From Flavobacteriaceae bacterium (lineage in GTDB: Bacteria; Bacteroidota; Bacteroidia; Flavobacteriales; Flavobacteriaceae), in assembly GCA_028280265.1 (NCBI GenBank), contig JANQMD010000024.1, positions 1 through 64,000 of the forward strand: 64,000 nucleotides of DNA, in the 5' to 3' direction. The translations under genes and the position numbers were made by a program. This document shows, piece after piece, positions 35,245 to 44,635 of this stretch; positions within the stretch are counted from its first letter, which is position 1, and each line of letters begins with the position of its first letter. The notes under the pieces were generated by a model. It had not been told where the DNA came from. It was given only the letters and a program-made list of their open reading frames with translations, and made no database searches.

Positions 35245-37695
35245 TTAAAACCTCATGCTAAATCGGAAATTCAAAATGCGCCCCGCTAAAAAATTAGGAA
35301 CACCAAACTGATTTTTTGTCGCGACATCCCGTACCCAAGTATTGGTGATAGAGTTTTGTATATCGAACATATTAAAGAGCTCTAAACCAGCTGTTAATTC
35401 TTTAAACTGTCTTAACCAATGTTTGTTTGATGTTTTATTGGCGTCTTTGAAAACATACAATATACCTAGGTCTGCTCTCCTGTAGCCTCGTAAACGATTT
35501 TGAAAATCATAAGGATCTGCATAGGCAGGAGCCCCTCCAGGAACACCAGAATTGTAAACAAGATTCAAATATGCTTTTAAATCGGGCATGTTAGGAACGT
35601 AGTCTTGAAAGAGTATTCCTAACTTGAATCGTTGATCGGTTGGGCGAGCTATATAGCCTCTATTGTTACTATTTTCTTCAGTTTTTAAAATTCCTAGGCT
35701 TATCCAGCTTTCGTTTCCAGGAACAAACTCTCCATTCAAACGAACATCTAATCCAGTTGCATAAGCCACGGCATTATTATTGGCTTGGTAACGTATTCTT
35801 ACATTGTCTACCACATATGAATTCACATCATTAAGCCCTTTATAATAAAGTTCTGTGGTGAGTTTAAAAGGTCTTTTCCACATTTTAAAGCTATAATCGC
35901 TACCTAAAACAATATGAAAAGATTTCTGGGCTTTCACATTGGGATTGATATTTCCATCGAAACCTCTTAATTCTTTGTAGAATGGAGGTTGAGTGTAAAT
36001 ACCACCAGAAACCCGGAATAACATGTCTTTTTCCCAATCGGGTTTGATAGCGAATTGAGCTCTAGGGCTGAAAACAAATTGATTAACCGTTGACAAAGAG
36101 TTTGCTTTTACTGACCATGATTGTCCACGAACTCCAAAATTAAACCATACTTCGTGCTCATTCCAAAATGTTCTACGACTCCATTGCACAAAGCCCATTA
36201 ATCGGTTAATGGTTAGTGAGTTTTGAGCTCTGATATTTTGAAAAGGAACAATTGGGCCTGTAAATGGATTATAAGGTTGGTCGTTGATAAACCCTATATT
36301 CGTTGGACGTACAGAAAAACCTAAAGAATCGATTACTTCCCATTCTCTAATACGATCCTTAATATCTTCTGTTTGATATTTTACTCCAAAATCTATTTGA
36401 TTTTCGTCTTTTTTGTAGGTACCTCTTATTTGAACATTGGCAATTAATGCGTCTAAATCGTTACGAGAATGATTTAACTGAGATCCTATTCCCTGCGATA
36501 CGGTGACTTCACCGAAAGTTTCTGAACCTATGTTGGAGTCTACTTGACCTAAGTTATAACTTGCAGCTATATCGAAATATTCTTCTTCCTGTGTATTGTA
36601 CATTGAAGAAGTGGCAGTAATTTTTAAGTCGTCATTAACCTGATATTCGGCACTTAGAGCGCCAAACATGGTTAAATACTTATCTTGCTCTTGTCCATTG
36701 TAAAATACGATTAACTCTATGGGATTGCTTACAGTTCCAAATCTTGTTCTTCTGGTGACTGGTTGATAATCATAATTATTTAAGGAAAAATTTCCTAAAA
36801 AATTAAAAGTCCAATCCTCGTTGTGTTTGTAAGATAAAAATCCTTGTAAATCAGTAAATCGAGGTCTAAAATTGGTTTCAATTTGTTTGCTATTCACAAA
36901 CAAGCTATTGTCTCTATAGCGCGCGCCCACAATTACACTGAGTTTGTCATCTAATAATAAGTCTTCTACAGTAACACTTCCGCCCAATAAACTACCATCT
37001 ACAGCAAGACCAAAATCGGTGGGTTTTCTATAAGTAATGTCTAGGACTGAAGAAAGACGATCTCCATATTTTGCTTGAAATCCCCCAGCAGAGAAATTGA
37101 TATTCTGCACCATATTAGGATTCACAAAACTGAGACCTTCTTGCTGCCCTGAGCGAATTAGGAAAGGCCTGTAGACTTCAATTCCGTTTACATAAACCAA
37201 GTTCTCATCAAAATTTCCACCCCTTACATTGTATTGTGTACTTAACTCATTGCTATTGTTTACACCTGCAAATGTCATTATTAAATTTTCTATACTGGCG
37301 GTAGCATTGGGAATCCGCTTTACTTTATTAATATCTATTTTAGTTGTTCCCTCTACTGCACTTTTTTTATTTTCAATAACAACTGTATTTAATACTTCTG
37401 ATTTTAGAAGAAGAGTGGGCGAGAAACGGATCGCTTTTGTTTTGGTGGCGGAAATAGTCTTTGTCAAAGTTTGATATCCTACAAAACTAAAAGTCAAAGT
37501 GACCTCCTGATTTAAAGGAACACGTATCTCATAGTAGCCTCTTTTATTTGTGGTTGTACCGACACTTCCATATCGAACATTAACAGATTCTAGCGATTGA
37601 TTTTGCTTGTTTTTTACGAATCCTTTTACAATCGTTGTTTTTTGAGCAAAAAGTAGTGCCGGAAAAAAAAGAGTTATAAATAAAAAGTTCTTCAC
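35245..37695 (-). CDS. TonB-dependent outer membrane receptor
   Basis: This 816-residue protein has a signal peptide (about 1-17), a carboxypeptidase-like regulatory domain (about 22-105), a plug (about 110-225, with VRGGNFDENLVYVNGIEVYRP) and a 22-stranded-type barrel ending in an aromatic-rich strand (LNFRFSMRF). It has no SusD partner. The M23 peptidase gene lies 9 bp upstream on the same strand, suggesting co-transcription. The imported substrate is unknown. Confidence 0.92.
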   Translation of the reverse strand: MKNFLFITLFFPALLFAQKTTIVKGFVKNKQNQSLESVNVRYGSVGTTTNKRGYYEIRVPLNQEVTLTFSFVGYQTLTKTISATKTKAIRFSPTLLLKSEVLNTVVIENKKSAVEGTTKIDINKVKRIPNATASIENLIMTFAGVNNSNELSTQYNVRGGNFDENLVYVNGIEVYRPFLIRSGQQEGLSFVNPNMVQNINFSAGGFQAKYGDRLSSVLDITYRKPTDFGLAVDGSLLGGSVTVEDLLLDDKLSVIVGARYRDNSLFVNSKQIETNFRPRFTDLQGFLSYKHNEDWTFNFLGNFSLNNYDYQPVTRRTRFGTVSNPIELIVFYNGQEQDKYLTMFGALSAEYQVNDDLKITATSSMYNTQEEEYFDIAASYNLGQVDSNIGSETFGEVTVSQGIGSQLNHSRNDLDALIANVQIRGTYKKDENQIDFGVKYQTEDIKDRIREWEVIDSLGFSVRPTNIGFINDQPYNPFTGPIVPFQNIRAQNSLTINRLMGFVQWSRRTFWNEHEVWFNFGVRGQSWSVKANSLSTVNQFVFSPRAQFAIKPDWEKDMLFRVSGGIYTQPPFYKELRGFDGNINPNVKAQKSFHIVLGSDYSFKMWKRPFKLTTELYYKGLNDVNSYVVDNVRIRYQANNNAVAYATGLDVRLNGEFVPGNESWISLGILKTEENSNNRGYIARPTDQRFKLGILFQDYVPNMPDLKAYLNLVYNSGVPGGAPAYADPYDFQNRLRGYRRADLGILYVFKDANKTSNKHWLRQFKELTAGLELFNMFDIQNSITNTWVRDVATKNQFGVPNFLAGRILNFRFSMRF

Positions 37696-37704
37696 GTAGG
37701 TGCT

Positions 37705-39405
37705 TTATTTTCTATAAAACGTAGAAGTATAAGTATTCGTATTTCCTACGTTGTCTGAGACTACAAGTTTAAAAATATGTTTGCTGCCCACCAACTTTTT
37801 GTCGCTAAAATCATAAGATAATTTTTTCTTCTTTAAATTATATTCCATCAGAATCCATTCATTGTCGATAAAAGCTTTGTAGGATTTAATACCAGATTGA
37901 GTATCGGAAATACGAATGGTGAGATAATTCAAGTTGGTAACCCAATCGTTATTTCTAAAATTTGGGTTGTATATTTTAGGTTTCTCTTCATCAACAAGTA
38001 TGGAAAATTTACCTAAAATTTTAGTTGTAGCAAACACCTTATCTTTTCGCTTGACAGTTTTTAAGAATTTCGGATATTTTTTGTTGTTTGTTCTGGCAAT
38101 ATAAATTTTATTTATATCCTTTTTACGATACCGAGTAGAATCGAATGTAATGGTAAAATGACGATCTAATGGAATGTTGGGTTCATGTACTTTGACTTCC
38201 CCATTTTTTACATCAAAATCTAAATAGATGTCTTCATAAAATGTATTCTTAGGAAAAGCAATGGTAATTCCATCTTTTACGAATTTATGAAAGTTTCCTG
38301 CCAATATTTTAAGGCCAGAAGTATCGATTACTCGCTTTAGAGAGGAAGCGTTTTGTTTTCCTCTTACAGGAATTTTTAACGTACTTGTATTGTCTGAGAA
38401 GTCTTTCACAATAATTTCTACTGTATAGTTCATATTGTGTTTTACATCAATAATTCCATTATTAACAAGGTTTTCATAAATACTTAACTTATTAGCATTC
38501 TCCTTGAATGTTTTTTGAACTCTACTTTTGTATTTCTTATAGTGTTCATAATCGATTAGAAGATTGATGAATTTACTCTCGGCAAAAGAAAAGGTTTCTA
38601 CATCGTGATAATAATACCGTTTGCCATTCACTTTCATTTCTATACTATAAACCCCATTTTTATTTAAGGCTTCACCTAAGCGATCAAAAGTATTTATTCC
38701 AAAACCAATTTCACCAAAAGCTGTAATCCGACTGCTAACATACGAGCTATCATTTAACTTTTTTATAGGAATGATTTGTTGAGTGTTTCCGCTATTTATA
38801 TGCGAATTATTTCCAATAGCGTATCCCATCAACTTACGAATACGCGGTTTTTTTAGATCTTTAACTTCCAATCCGAAAAGCATGGGGTTAATGATGTGCT
38901 CTGTTTTAGTATCTCTTATTTCATAATGCAGGTGAGGAGCAATAAAACCTCCTGTATCTCCAGAGTACCCAATAACTTGTCCCTTTTTTACTGGAATTTC
39001 TCCTTCTTTAGGGAAAATACTTCCCGTTTCATAACTTTCCTTTTCGTATTGTATACTTTTTATATACTCTTGAATTCCTTTTCCGAACTTACTCAAATGA
39101 GCATATACGGTAGTATAGCCATTTGGGTGTGTAATGTAAATGACTTTTCCATATCCCCACAAGGCAACTTTAATTTTAGAGACGTATCCATCTGCAGTTG
39201 CATAAACTTTGAGTCCATTTCTCCTTTGAGTTTTTAAATCCATGCCTGCATGGAAATGGTCATTTCTCAATTCTCCAAAAGTTCCAGATAATACTATCGG
39301 AATGTCTAATGGACTTCTAAAGTAATTTTTAGGATATTTTTTTTGGGCATGGGTAAAATAACTTAAAACCAGTAGTAAGAAGAATATGTTTCTTTTCAAT
39401 TTCAA
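37705..39405 (-). CDS. M23-family metallopeptidase (LytM-like)
   Basis: This 566-residue secreted protein has a signal peptide (about 1-20). The N-terminal M23 domain (about 35-170) shows zinc ligands H52 and D56 (HFHAGMD) and the HLHYE motif (H158, H160), and is likely to cleave peptidoglycan cross-links. The C-terminal 380 residues form several beta-rich, Ig-like segments of unknown role. It is the first gene of a two-gene leftward unit with the TonB receptor. Confidence 0.92.
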   Translation of the reverse strand: MKLKRNIFFLLLVLSYFTHAQKKYPKNYFRSPLDIPIVLSGTFGELRNDHFHAGMDLKTQRRNGLKVYATADGYVSKIKVALWGYGKVIYITHPNGYTTVYAHLSKFGKGIQEYIKSIQYEKESYETGSIFPKEGEIPVKKGQVIGYSGDTGGFIAPHLHYEIRDTKTEHIINPMLFGLEVKDLKKPRIRKLMGYAIGNNSHINSGNTQQIIPIKKLNDSSYVSSRITAFGEIGFGINTFDRLGEALNKNGVYSIEMKVNGKRYYYHDVETFSFAESKFINLLIDYEHYKKYKSRVQKTFKENANKLSIYENLVNNGIIDVKHNMNYTVEIIVKDFSDNTSTLKIPVRGKQNASSLKRVIDTSGLKILAGNFHKFVKDGITIAFPKNTFYEDIYLDFDVKNGEVKVHEPNIPLDRHFTITFDSTRYRKKDINKIYIARTNNKKYPKFLKTVKRKDKVFATTKILGKFSILVDEEKPKIYNPNFRNNDWVTNLNYLTIRISDTQSGIKSYKAFIDNEWILMEYNLKKKKLSYDFSDKKLVGSKHIFKLVVSDNVGNTNTYTSTFYRK

Positions 39406-39556
39406 TACTTTCTGACGAAAATAGGAAAACTCTATGAACTTTTATGTTAATAACTTATAGAATGTTTGGTTAATTACTATACAAAAAGCGAAAAACTGTT
39501 GTGTTTTACCAAACAGAATGCTAACTTTGTAAGGATAGTTTTAATGATAAAGCTGA

Positions 39557-39847
39557 ATGAGTAACTCCTTAGAAGCGATTCATTTATTGGAAAACAAGTT
39601 GAAAAATTTACTATCCAATTATGATTTTTTAGTGAAAGAGAATGAAATATTGCTTCAGAATATATCGAAATTACAACAGCAGCTTTTAGAAAAGGAGCAA
39701 TTAGAAGAACATTTGAAGAAAGAATATCAAATGCTAAAGATTGCAAAAACTATCGAAGGCAGTAATCAAAGTACGAGAGATACAAAACTCAAAATAAATG
39801 CACTTATAAGAGAAATAGATAAGTGTATTGTTCAGTTAAGCGAATAA
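39557..39847 (+). CDS. Coiled-coil protein upstream of zapA
   Basis: This 96-residue protein is almost entirely predicted coiled coil (Leu/Glu/Lys heptads from about residue 5 to 60, for example LLQNISKLQQQLLEKEQLEE). It lies 12 bp before zapA in the same transcript. Position and shape suggest a small cell-division factor comparable to ZapB, but sequence identity cannot be claimed. Confidence 0.75.
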   Translation: MSNSLEAIHLLENKLKNLLSNYDFLVKENEILLQNISKLQQQLLEKEQLEEHLKKEYQMLKIAKTIEGSNQSTRDTKLKINALIREIDKCIVQLSE

Positions 39848-39859
39848 GTTCATTTTGTA

Positions 39860-40150
39860 GTGACAAAACTTAAGATCAAAATAGTCATAGCAGGAAGGAC
39901 TTATCCTCTAAGTGTCAGTGACACGAAAGAAGAAGAAGGAATGAGGAAAGCAGCTGCAAAAATTAACGACCTCATTAATAGGTTCGAACAAAATTATGCA
40001 GTAAGTGATAAACAAGATGTGTTAGCAATGTGTGCACTTCAATTTGCATCTAAGCTTGAGATATCGAGTTTAACGAAAGATTCTGATCAGTCGCAAATGC
40101 TTGAAAAAATAAATGAACTTACTAAATTGGTAAGTTCGCATTTAGAATAA
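39860..40150 (+). CDS. zapA: Cell division protein ZapA
   Basis: This 96-residue ZapA family protein bundles FtsZ filaments at the division ring. The N-terminal KIKIVIAGRTYPLSV and the following EEGMRKAAAKINDLI are characteristic, and the C-terminal half is a coiled coil for dimerisation. The start codon is GTG. A 6S RNA candidate and rny follow, a gene order seen in many bacteria. Confidence 0.88.
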   Translation: MTKLKIKIVIAGRTYPLSVSDTKEEEGMRKAAAKINDLINRFEQNYAVSDKQDVLAMCALQFASKLEISSLTKDSDQSQMLEKINELTKLVSSHLE

Positions 40151-40164
40151 GTTCTTATATATAC

Positions 40165-40343
40165 AACACTGCCTACATTAGTAATTTGTTTGATAAACTC
40201 AACAAGAATCTATTATGAAGGACGAGTCTTGGTTGCTAAAGCAAGCCTTAGATATTTATATCAGGAGGATCCTTGATCAGTCAGTTAGTTCTAATCATGT
40301 CATAATGGAGTTTATATAAACCCTACTGATGTGGGCTTTTTTT
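40165..40343 (+). ncRNA. ssrS: 6S RNA candidate
   Basis: The zapA-rny gap can fold into one long rod. GCCTACATTAGT (40171-40182) pairs with ACTGATGTGGGC (40325-40336), including G-U pairs, followed by seven T. A size of about 175 nt, the long closing stem and the place directly after zapA all fit 6S RNA, which binds the housekeeping RNA polymerase. Primary sequence is poorly conserved, so ends are approximate. Confidence 0.72.
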
Positions 40344-40362
40344 ATACAATTAAACCAAAAAT

Positions 40363-41928
40363 ATGGACGGAATGATACTTCCCATAGCTGTGGGATTTAT
40401 AGGATTAGTTATAGGATTTATAATTGCAAAATCTATAGAGAAATCAAAAGCAAATAAACTATTATCAGAAACAAAAAAAGAAGCAAATGCAATTCTAAAA
40501 GAAGCTAAAGTAGAGGCGGAAGCAGTAAAAAAAGATAAAATATTACAAGCGAAGGAGAAGTTTATTGAACTTAAGGCAGAGCATGAGAAAGTTATCTTAA
40601 GTAGAGAAAAGAAAGTTTCCGATATAGAGAAAAGAGCTAGAGAAAAAGAATCACAAGTACAATCAGAAATAGATAAAAATAAAAAGCTAAACAGGTCTTT
40701 AGAGCAGAAAGATAATGATCTTTCATACAAGCTAGATTTTCTAGATAAGAAAGAAGGTGAGATAGAGAAATTGCACAAAAGACATGTAGATCTTTTGGAA
40801 CAGATTTCAGGGTTTTCTGCCGAAGAAGCAAAAAAAGAATTGATTACGTCTCTTAAAGATGAAGCCAAAACGGATGCTATGGCTTTTATTCAAGAAACTG
40901 TTGAAGAAGCAAAGCTTACAGCTCAACAGGAAGCACGTAAAGTAGTACTAAATACGATTCAACGAGTAGGAGTAGAACAAGCTGTAGAAAACTGTGTTTC
41001 TGTATTTAATATTGAATCCGATGACGTAAAAGGGCGTATCATTGGTAGAGAAGGAAGAAATATTCGAGCGCTAGAATCAGCAACTGGCGTTGAGATTATC
41101 GTAGATGATACCCCAGAAGCAATCATTTTATCGTGTTTTGATCCTGTACGTAGAGAAGTTGCTCGTTTATCAATGCACAAATTGGTAACTGATGGGAGAA
41201 TCCATCCTGCCCGTATTGAAGAGGTGGTTAGGAAAACCGAAAAACAAATTCAGCAAGAAATTATTGAGGTTGGAAAAAGAACTGTTATCGATCTTGGTAT
41301 TCATGGTTTACATCCTGAATTAATTAAAATTGTGGGTAGAATGAGGTATCGCTCTTCTTACGGTCAGAATTTACTTCAACACTCGAGAGAAGTTGCGAAT
41401 CTTTGCGGTATCATGGCTTCAGAACTTAGGTTGAATCCTAAGCTTGCAAAAAGAGCTGGTTTACTACACGATATAGGAAAAGTTCCAGAGACAGAGAGTG
41501 AATTACCACATGCTTTGTTAGGAATGCAGTGGGCAGAAAAATACGGTGAGAAGAAAGATGTATGCAATGCTATTGGGGCTCACCACGATGAGATTGAAAT
41601 GAAGAGTTTGTTAGCACCTATTGTACAGGTTTGTGATGCAATATCTGGAGCAAGACCAGGAGCAAGAAGACAAGTGTTGGATTCTTACATACAACGTCTC
41701 AAGGACTTAGAAAATATTGCTTTTGGATTTACAGGAGTCCAAAAAGCTTATGCCATTCAAGCAGGTAGAGAACTAAGAGTAATGGTAGAAAGTTCTAAAG
41801 TAAACGATAGTAAAGCGGCAGAATTATCATTCAATATTAGTCAGAAAATACAAAACGACATGACTTACCCAGGTCAGGTGAAGGTAACTGTTATTAGAGA
41901 GACTAGAGCTGTCAATGTAGCTAAGTAA
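40363..41928 (+). CDS. rny: Ribonuclease Y
   Basis: This 521-residue membrane-anchored endoribonuclease of mRNA decay has an N-terminal membrane helix (about 3-22), a long coiled coil (about 25-190), a KH domain (about 212-270, with [15 protein letters not shown]) and an HD domain (LLHDIGK and AHHDE). Length and order are the same as in known RNase Y. It is transcribed after 6S RNA and ends at a terminator shared with xerD. Confidence 0.97.
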   Translation: MDGMILPIAVGFIGLVIGFIIAKSIEKSKANKLLSETKKEANAILKEAKVEAEAVKKDKILQAKEKFIELKAEHEKVILSREKKVSDIEKRAREKESQVQSEIDKNKKLNRSLEQKDNDLSYKLDFLDKKEGEIEKLHKRHVDLLEQISGFSAEEAKKELITSLKDEAKTDAMAFIQETVEEAKLTAQQEARKVVLNTIQRVGVEQAVENCVSVFNIESDDVKGRIIGREGRNIRALESATGVEIIVDDTPEAIILSCFDPVRREVARLSMHKLVTDGRIHPARIEEVVRKTEKQIQQEIIEVGKRTVIDLGIHGLHPELIKIVGRMRYRSSYGQNLLQHSREVANLCGIMASELRLNPKLAKRAGLLHDIGKVPETESELPHALLGMQWAEKYGEKKDVCNAIGAHHDEIEMKSLLAPIVQVCDAISGARPGARRQVLDSYIQRLKDLENIAFGFTGVQKAYAIQAGRELRVMVESSKVNDSKAAELSFNISQKIQNDMTYPGQVKVTVIRETRAVNVAK

Positions 41929-41951
41929 AGAAAATACACCACTTAAATATC

Positions 41952-41999
41952 ATTCCCACATACGAGCCTAAGACTGGCTGGAGTGGGAATCTTTTTTTT
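41952..41999. terminator. Shared terminator of rny and xerD overlapping the xerD stop
   Basis: ATTCCCAC (41952-41959) pairs with GTGGGAAT (41983-41990); an inner AGCC/GGCT pair extends the stem and a run of T follows. The xerD stop codon (41968-41970) and the start of its last coding segment lie inside the hairpin. Confidence 0.8.
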
Positions 42000-42894
42000 C
42001 ACTCCTAGGGTGGAAGTCTTGTACTACTTTTTGAAGATAACTCTTGTCTAAATGAACATAGACTTCTGTTGTTGTAATACTTTCATGACCTAGCATTTGT
42101 TGAATAGCTCTTAAATCAGCCCCTCTTTTTAAAAGATGCGTGGCAAATGAGTGTCTGAGGGTATGTGGACTTATTTTTTTTCCTAGGTTAATTTTAATTG
42201 CCAAATCTTTTAAAATCATAAAAACCATTTGCCGAGATAATCCTTTCCCTCTTCTGTTTAGAAATATAGTATCCTCATAACCATCCTGAATGTTGATATG
42301 AGAACGGATTTGCTGAATGTAAAAGTCAATAAACTTCTGTGCTTTTCCATAGATAGGAACAAATCTTTGCTTGTTTCCTTTCCCTAGTACTCTGATAAAA
42401 CCTTCATTAAAAAAGAGGTCTGACAATCTTAAATTAATCACTTCACTTACTCGTAAACCACAGGCATACATGGTTTCAATCATTGTGCGATTTCTTTCCC
42501 CTTGAGCCTTACTTAAATCAATTGCTTTAATGAGATTGTTTATATCATCTATCGATAAAGTATCGGGTAGTTTTCTTCCTATTTTAGGAGCTTCGATTAA
42601 GTCGGTTGGATTGGATTCTCTGTAATTTTCAAAGACTAAATAATCAAAAAAACTTCGCAAACCTGATATGATTCGAGCTTGACTCCTTGGATTTACATTC
42701 TTAGCAATTTCGTAGACAAACTGTTGAACTTCCTCTTCACTTAATTGAATAGGAGAAATCGAAAGTTCTTTTTCTTCTAGAAATGAAACCAGTTTTTTAA
42801 TATCTCTTGCGTAACTTTCAATTGTGTTCTCCGAAAGCCCTCTTTCTATTTTTAGATAGAGTTGGTAATCCTTTATGGCGTATTTCCATTTCAC
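41968..42894 (-). CDS. xerD: XerD-type tyrosine recombinase
   Basis: This 308-residue tyrosine recombinase has an N-terminal SAM-like core-binding domain (about 5-95) and a catalytic domain with R148 (CGLRVSE), K172, H244 and R247 (HTLRHSF), H270 and nucleophile Y279. Length and sequence fit the chromosomal XerC/XerD resolvase that acts at dif. It is not surrounded by mobile genes. The final residues (SHSSQS) are encoded within the shared terminator hairpin. Confidence 0.9.
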   Translation of the reverse strand: MKWKYAIKDYQLYLKIERGLSENTIESYARDIKKLVSFLEEKELSISPIQLSEEEVQQFVYEIAKNVNPRSQARIISGLRSFFDYLVFENYRESNPTDLIEAPKIGRKLPDTLSIDDINNLIKAIDLSKAQGERNRTMIETMYACGLRVSEVINLRLSDLFFNEGFIRVLGKGNKQRFVPIYGKAQKFIDFYIQQIRSHINIQDGYEDTIFLNRRGKGLSRQMVFMILKDLAIKINLGKKISPHTLRHSFATHLLKRGADLRAIQQMLGHESITTTEVYVHLDKSYLQKVVQDFHPRSEKKDSHSSQS

Positions 42895-42986
42895 TCTATG
42901 AAAGTAATGAAAAAGTAAAAAGAGATCAAAATGTTACATGAAGTTTATTTGAACTTTATGGAAATTAGAAGTCTCTCCAGAACTAA

Positions 42987-43154
42987 ATTCTTTTTGAACT
43001 TGGTTTAAGATTTGGAGCTGGGTTCGATTTTTCAGATAAGTTCTTTGCACTGGAAAGATATGGCTTAGGTTTAACAAGCAGATTGCAAAAAGCACCTCCC
43101 GGAGTAAATTTAAAATTTAACACCATTCAAGTAGGCTTAGGTTACAGATTTTAA
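42987..43154 (+). pseudogene. C-terminal remnant of a porin-like beta-barrel gene
   Basis: A 55-codon open frame without a start encodes LGLRFGAGFDFSDKFFALER and ends IQVGLGYRF plus stop. The alternating hydrophobic strands with a terminal aromatic residue are the end of an outer-membrane beta-barrel protein. An in-frame stop lies just upstream and no start is near, so it looks like a decayed gene. Confidence 0.6.
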
Positions 43155-43233
43155 ATAAAGATACTCAACATATGAAATGAAAGAGGAGGCCGCAGCTTCA
43201 TCTTTTTTGTTGAATATTCCCTACATTCGTAAC

Positions 43234-43647
43234 ATGAAATTGATCATTATTAATGGGCCTAACCTAAATCTGTTAGGGAAGCGCGAGCCAGAAGTATATG
43301 GAGACAACTCATTTGAGGAGTACTTAGATGCAATAAAGGGGAAGTATCCAAAACTTACTATCGAATATTTTCAATCAAATATAGAAGGGGAGCTTATTGA
43401 CAAACTCCATGAAGTGGGATTTGATTATGATGGGATTATTCTAAACGCAGCAGCTTATACCCATACATCCATTGGAATTGGAGATGCAGTAAAAGCCATT
43501 GAAACTCCAGTTGTAGAAGTGCATATTTCTAACGTACATTCCAGAGAAGATTTCAGGCATACGAGCTACATTGCTTCTCACGCAAAAGGTGTCATCTTCG
43601 GTTTCGGATTAAAAGGATATGAACTAGCTATAGAAAGTTTTTTATAA
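43234..43647 (+). CDS. aroQ: Type II 3-dehydroquinate dehydratase
   Basis: This shikimate-pathway enzyme converts 3-dehydroquinate to 3-dehydroshikimate. The preferred ATG gives 137 residues beginning MKLIIINGPNLNLLGKREP, exactly the family start; an ATG 57 bp upstream would add an unrelated tail. Visible are catalytic Tyr Y22 (VYG), the NAAAYTHTS loop and the EVHISN motif. It ends with a 6-bp overlap against the convergent MarR-GNAT gene. Confidence 0.95.
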   Translation: MKLIIINGPNLNLLGKREPEVYGDNSFEEYLDAIKGKYPKLTIEYFQSNIEGELIDKLHEVGFDYDGIILNAAAYTHTSIGIGDAVKAIETPVVEVHISNVHSREDFRHTSYIASHAKGVIFGFGLKGYELAIESFL

Positions 43648-44580
43648 TTTTAAAATCATTTTGATATCGGCTCTTTCATAGTAAACATCCTTTTCTAATT
43701 CCACTTCTTCAAAGCCAACTTTTCTATAAAGATTGATGGCAGGAGTTAAAATCCGATTGGAATACAACATAATTTTTTCCAATCCTTGATCTCTAGAGAA
43801 TTGAATGCATTTATCCATTAATTTTTGACCAATTTTTAACCCCTGATACTTTGGAGATACAGCCATTTTGCTCAATTCATAACATTCTTTTTCGTTAATC
43901 AGGGCTACAGTACCCACAATTTCTCCATTAAATTTAGCAAAGAAAATATATCCTCCATTATCTATAATGTAAGATTTTGGATTTTCCAAAACTTCTGTAT
44001 CATGAGGCTCGACATAAAAAAATGTTTCTAACCATTCAATATTTAGATCGTGAAACACTTGATCGTATTGTGAATCATAATTGAGTAATACTACTTCTTC
44101 TCTAATTCTTTCCATAATTCTCTGATATAAGCTTTTCTCTTGTTGTCGTCTTTCGGTAAGCTGAATGTGATCCATAAAAGAGGTAGGTTCTCTTTGAATA
44201 AAATTTGTGAGCTCCAGCTGCATAATTTCCCATATCGGCTCTAGCCGTTCAACCAATTCAACACCTTTTTTCGATAAAGAAATTAGTTTTCTACGTTTGT
44301 CTTGTTTGTCTGGATGTATCAACACCAACTCTTTCTTTTTAAGTATATTGATAAATTGAGTCACAGCAGGTTGACTGATTTGAAGTACTTTGGCTAAATC
44401 TCCTGTGCTTACTTGTTCAAGATCATTTATAACCTTAAAAGTGGGAAAAAGGTAAGGGTCAAAATCAATATAAAGACTTTTGTAAACCCTTTTCACATCC
44501 CTCATTAGTGCATCACTCAATCTTTTAATACGTGAACCAAACGCTAATTCTCGAAACTCTATCAACTTATCCATATGCAT
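43642..44580 (-). CDS. MarR regulator fused to GNAT acetyltransferase
   Basis: This 312-residue bifunctional protein has a winged-helix MarR domain (about 5-145, with TGDLAKVLQISQPAVTQFI as the HTH and KQDKRRKLISLS as the wing) and a GNAT domain (about 165-310, with AVSPKYQGLKIGQKLMDK as the acetyl-CoA loop). MarR-GNAT fusions are known from Flavobacteria. It probably represses its own gene through the palindrome at 44585-44596. The start could be codon 1 or codon 3 (ATG at 44574). Confidence 0.9.
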   Translation of the reverse strand: MHMDKLIEFRELAFGSRIKRLSDALMRDVKRVYKSLYIDFDPYLFPTFKVINDLEQVSTGDLAKVLQISQPAVTQFINILKKKELVLIHPDKQDKRRKLISLSKKGVELVERLEPIWEIMQLELTNFIQREPTSFMDHIQLTERRQQEKSLYQRIMERIREEVVLLNYDSQYDQVFHDLNIEWLETFFYVEPHDTEVLENPKSYIIDNGGYIFFAKFNGEIVGTVALINEKECYELSKMAVSPKYQGLKIGQKLMDKCIQFSRDQGLEKIMLYSNRILTPAINLYRKVGFEEVELEKDVYYERADIKMILKL

Positions 44581-44584
44581 TTAT

Positions 44585-44596
44585 ATAAGTACTTAT
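44585..44596. promoter_or_regulatory. Likely MarR operator (ATAAGTACTTAT)
   Basis: A perfect 12-bp palindrome lies 5 bp before the start codon of the MarR-GNAT gene, where bound repressor would block its expression. MarR proteins bind such AT-rich palindromes. Confidence 0.5.
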
Positions 44597-44635
44597 GCAA
44601 ATATATAGAAGAAACTCATTATAAAACAAATGAGT

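Noticed and set aside
41968..42894. Integrase of a mobile element
   Set aside because: Size and residues fit chromosomal XerD, and no attachment site, transfer or phage genes flank it.
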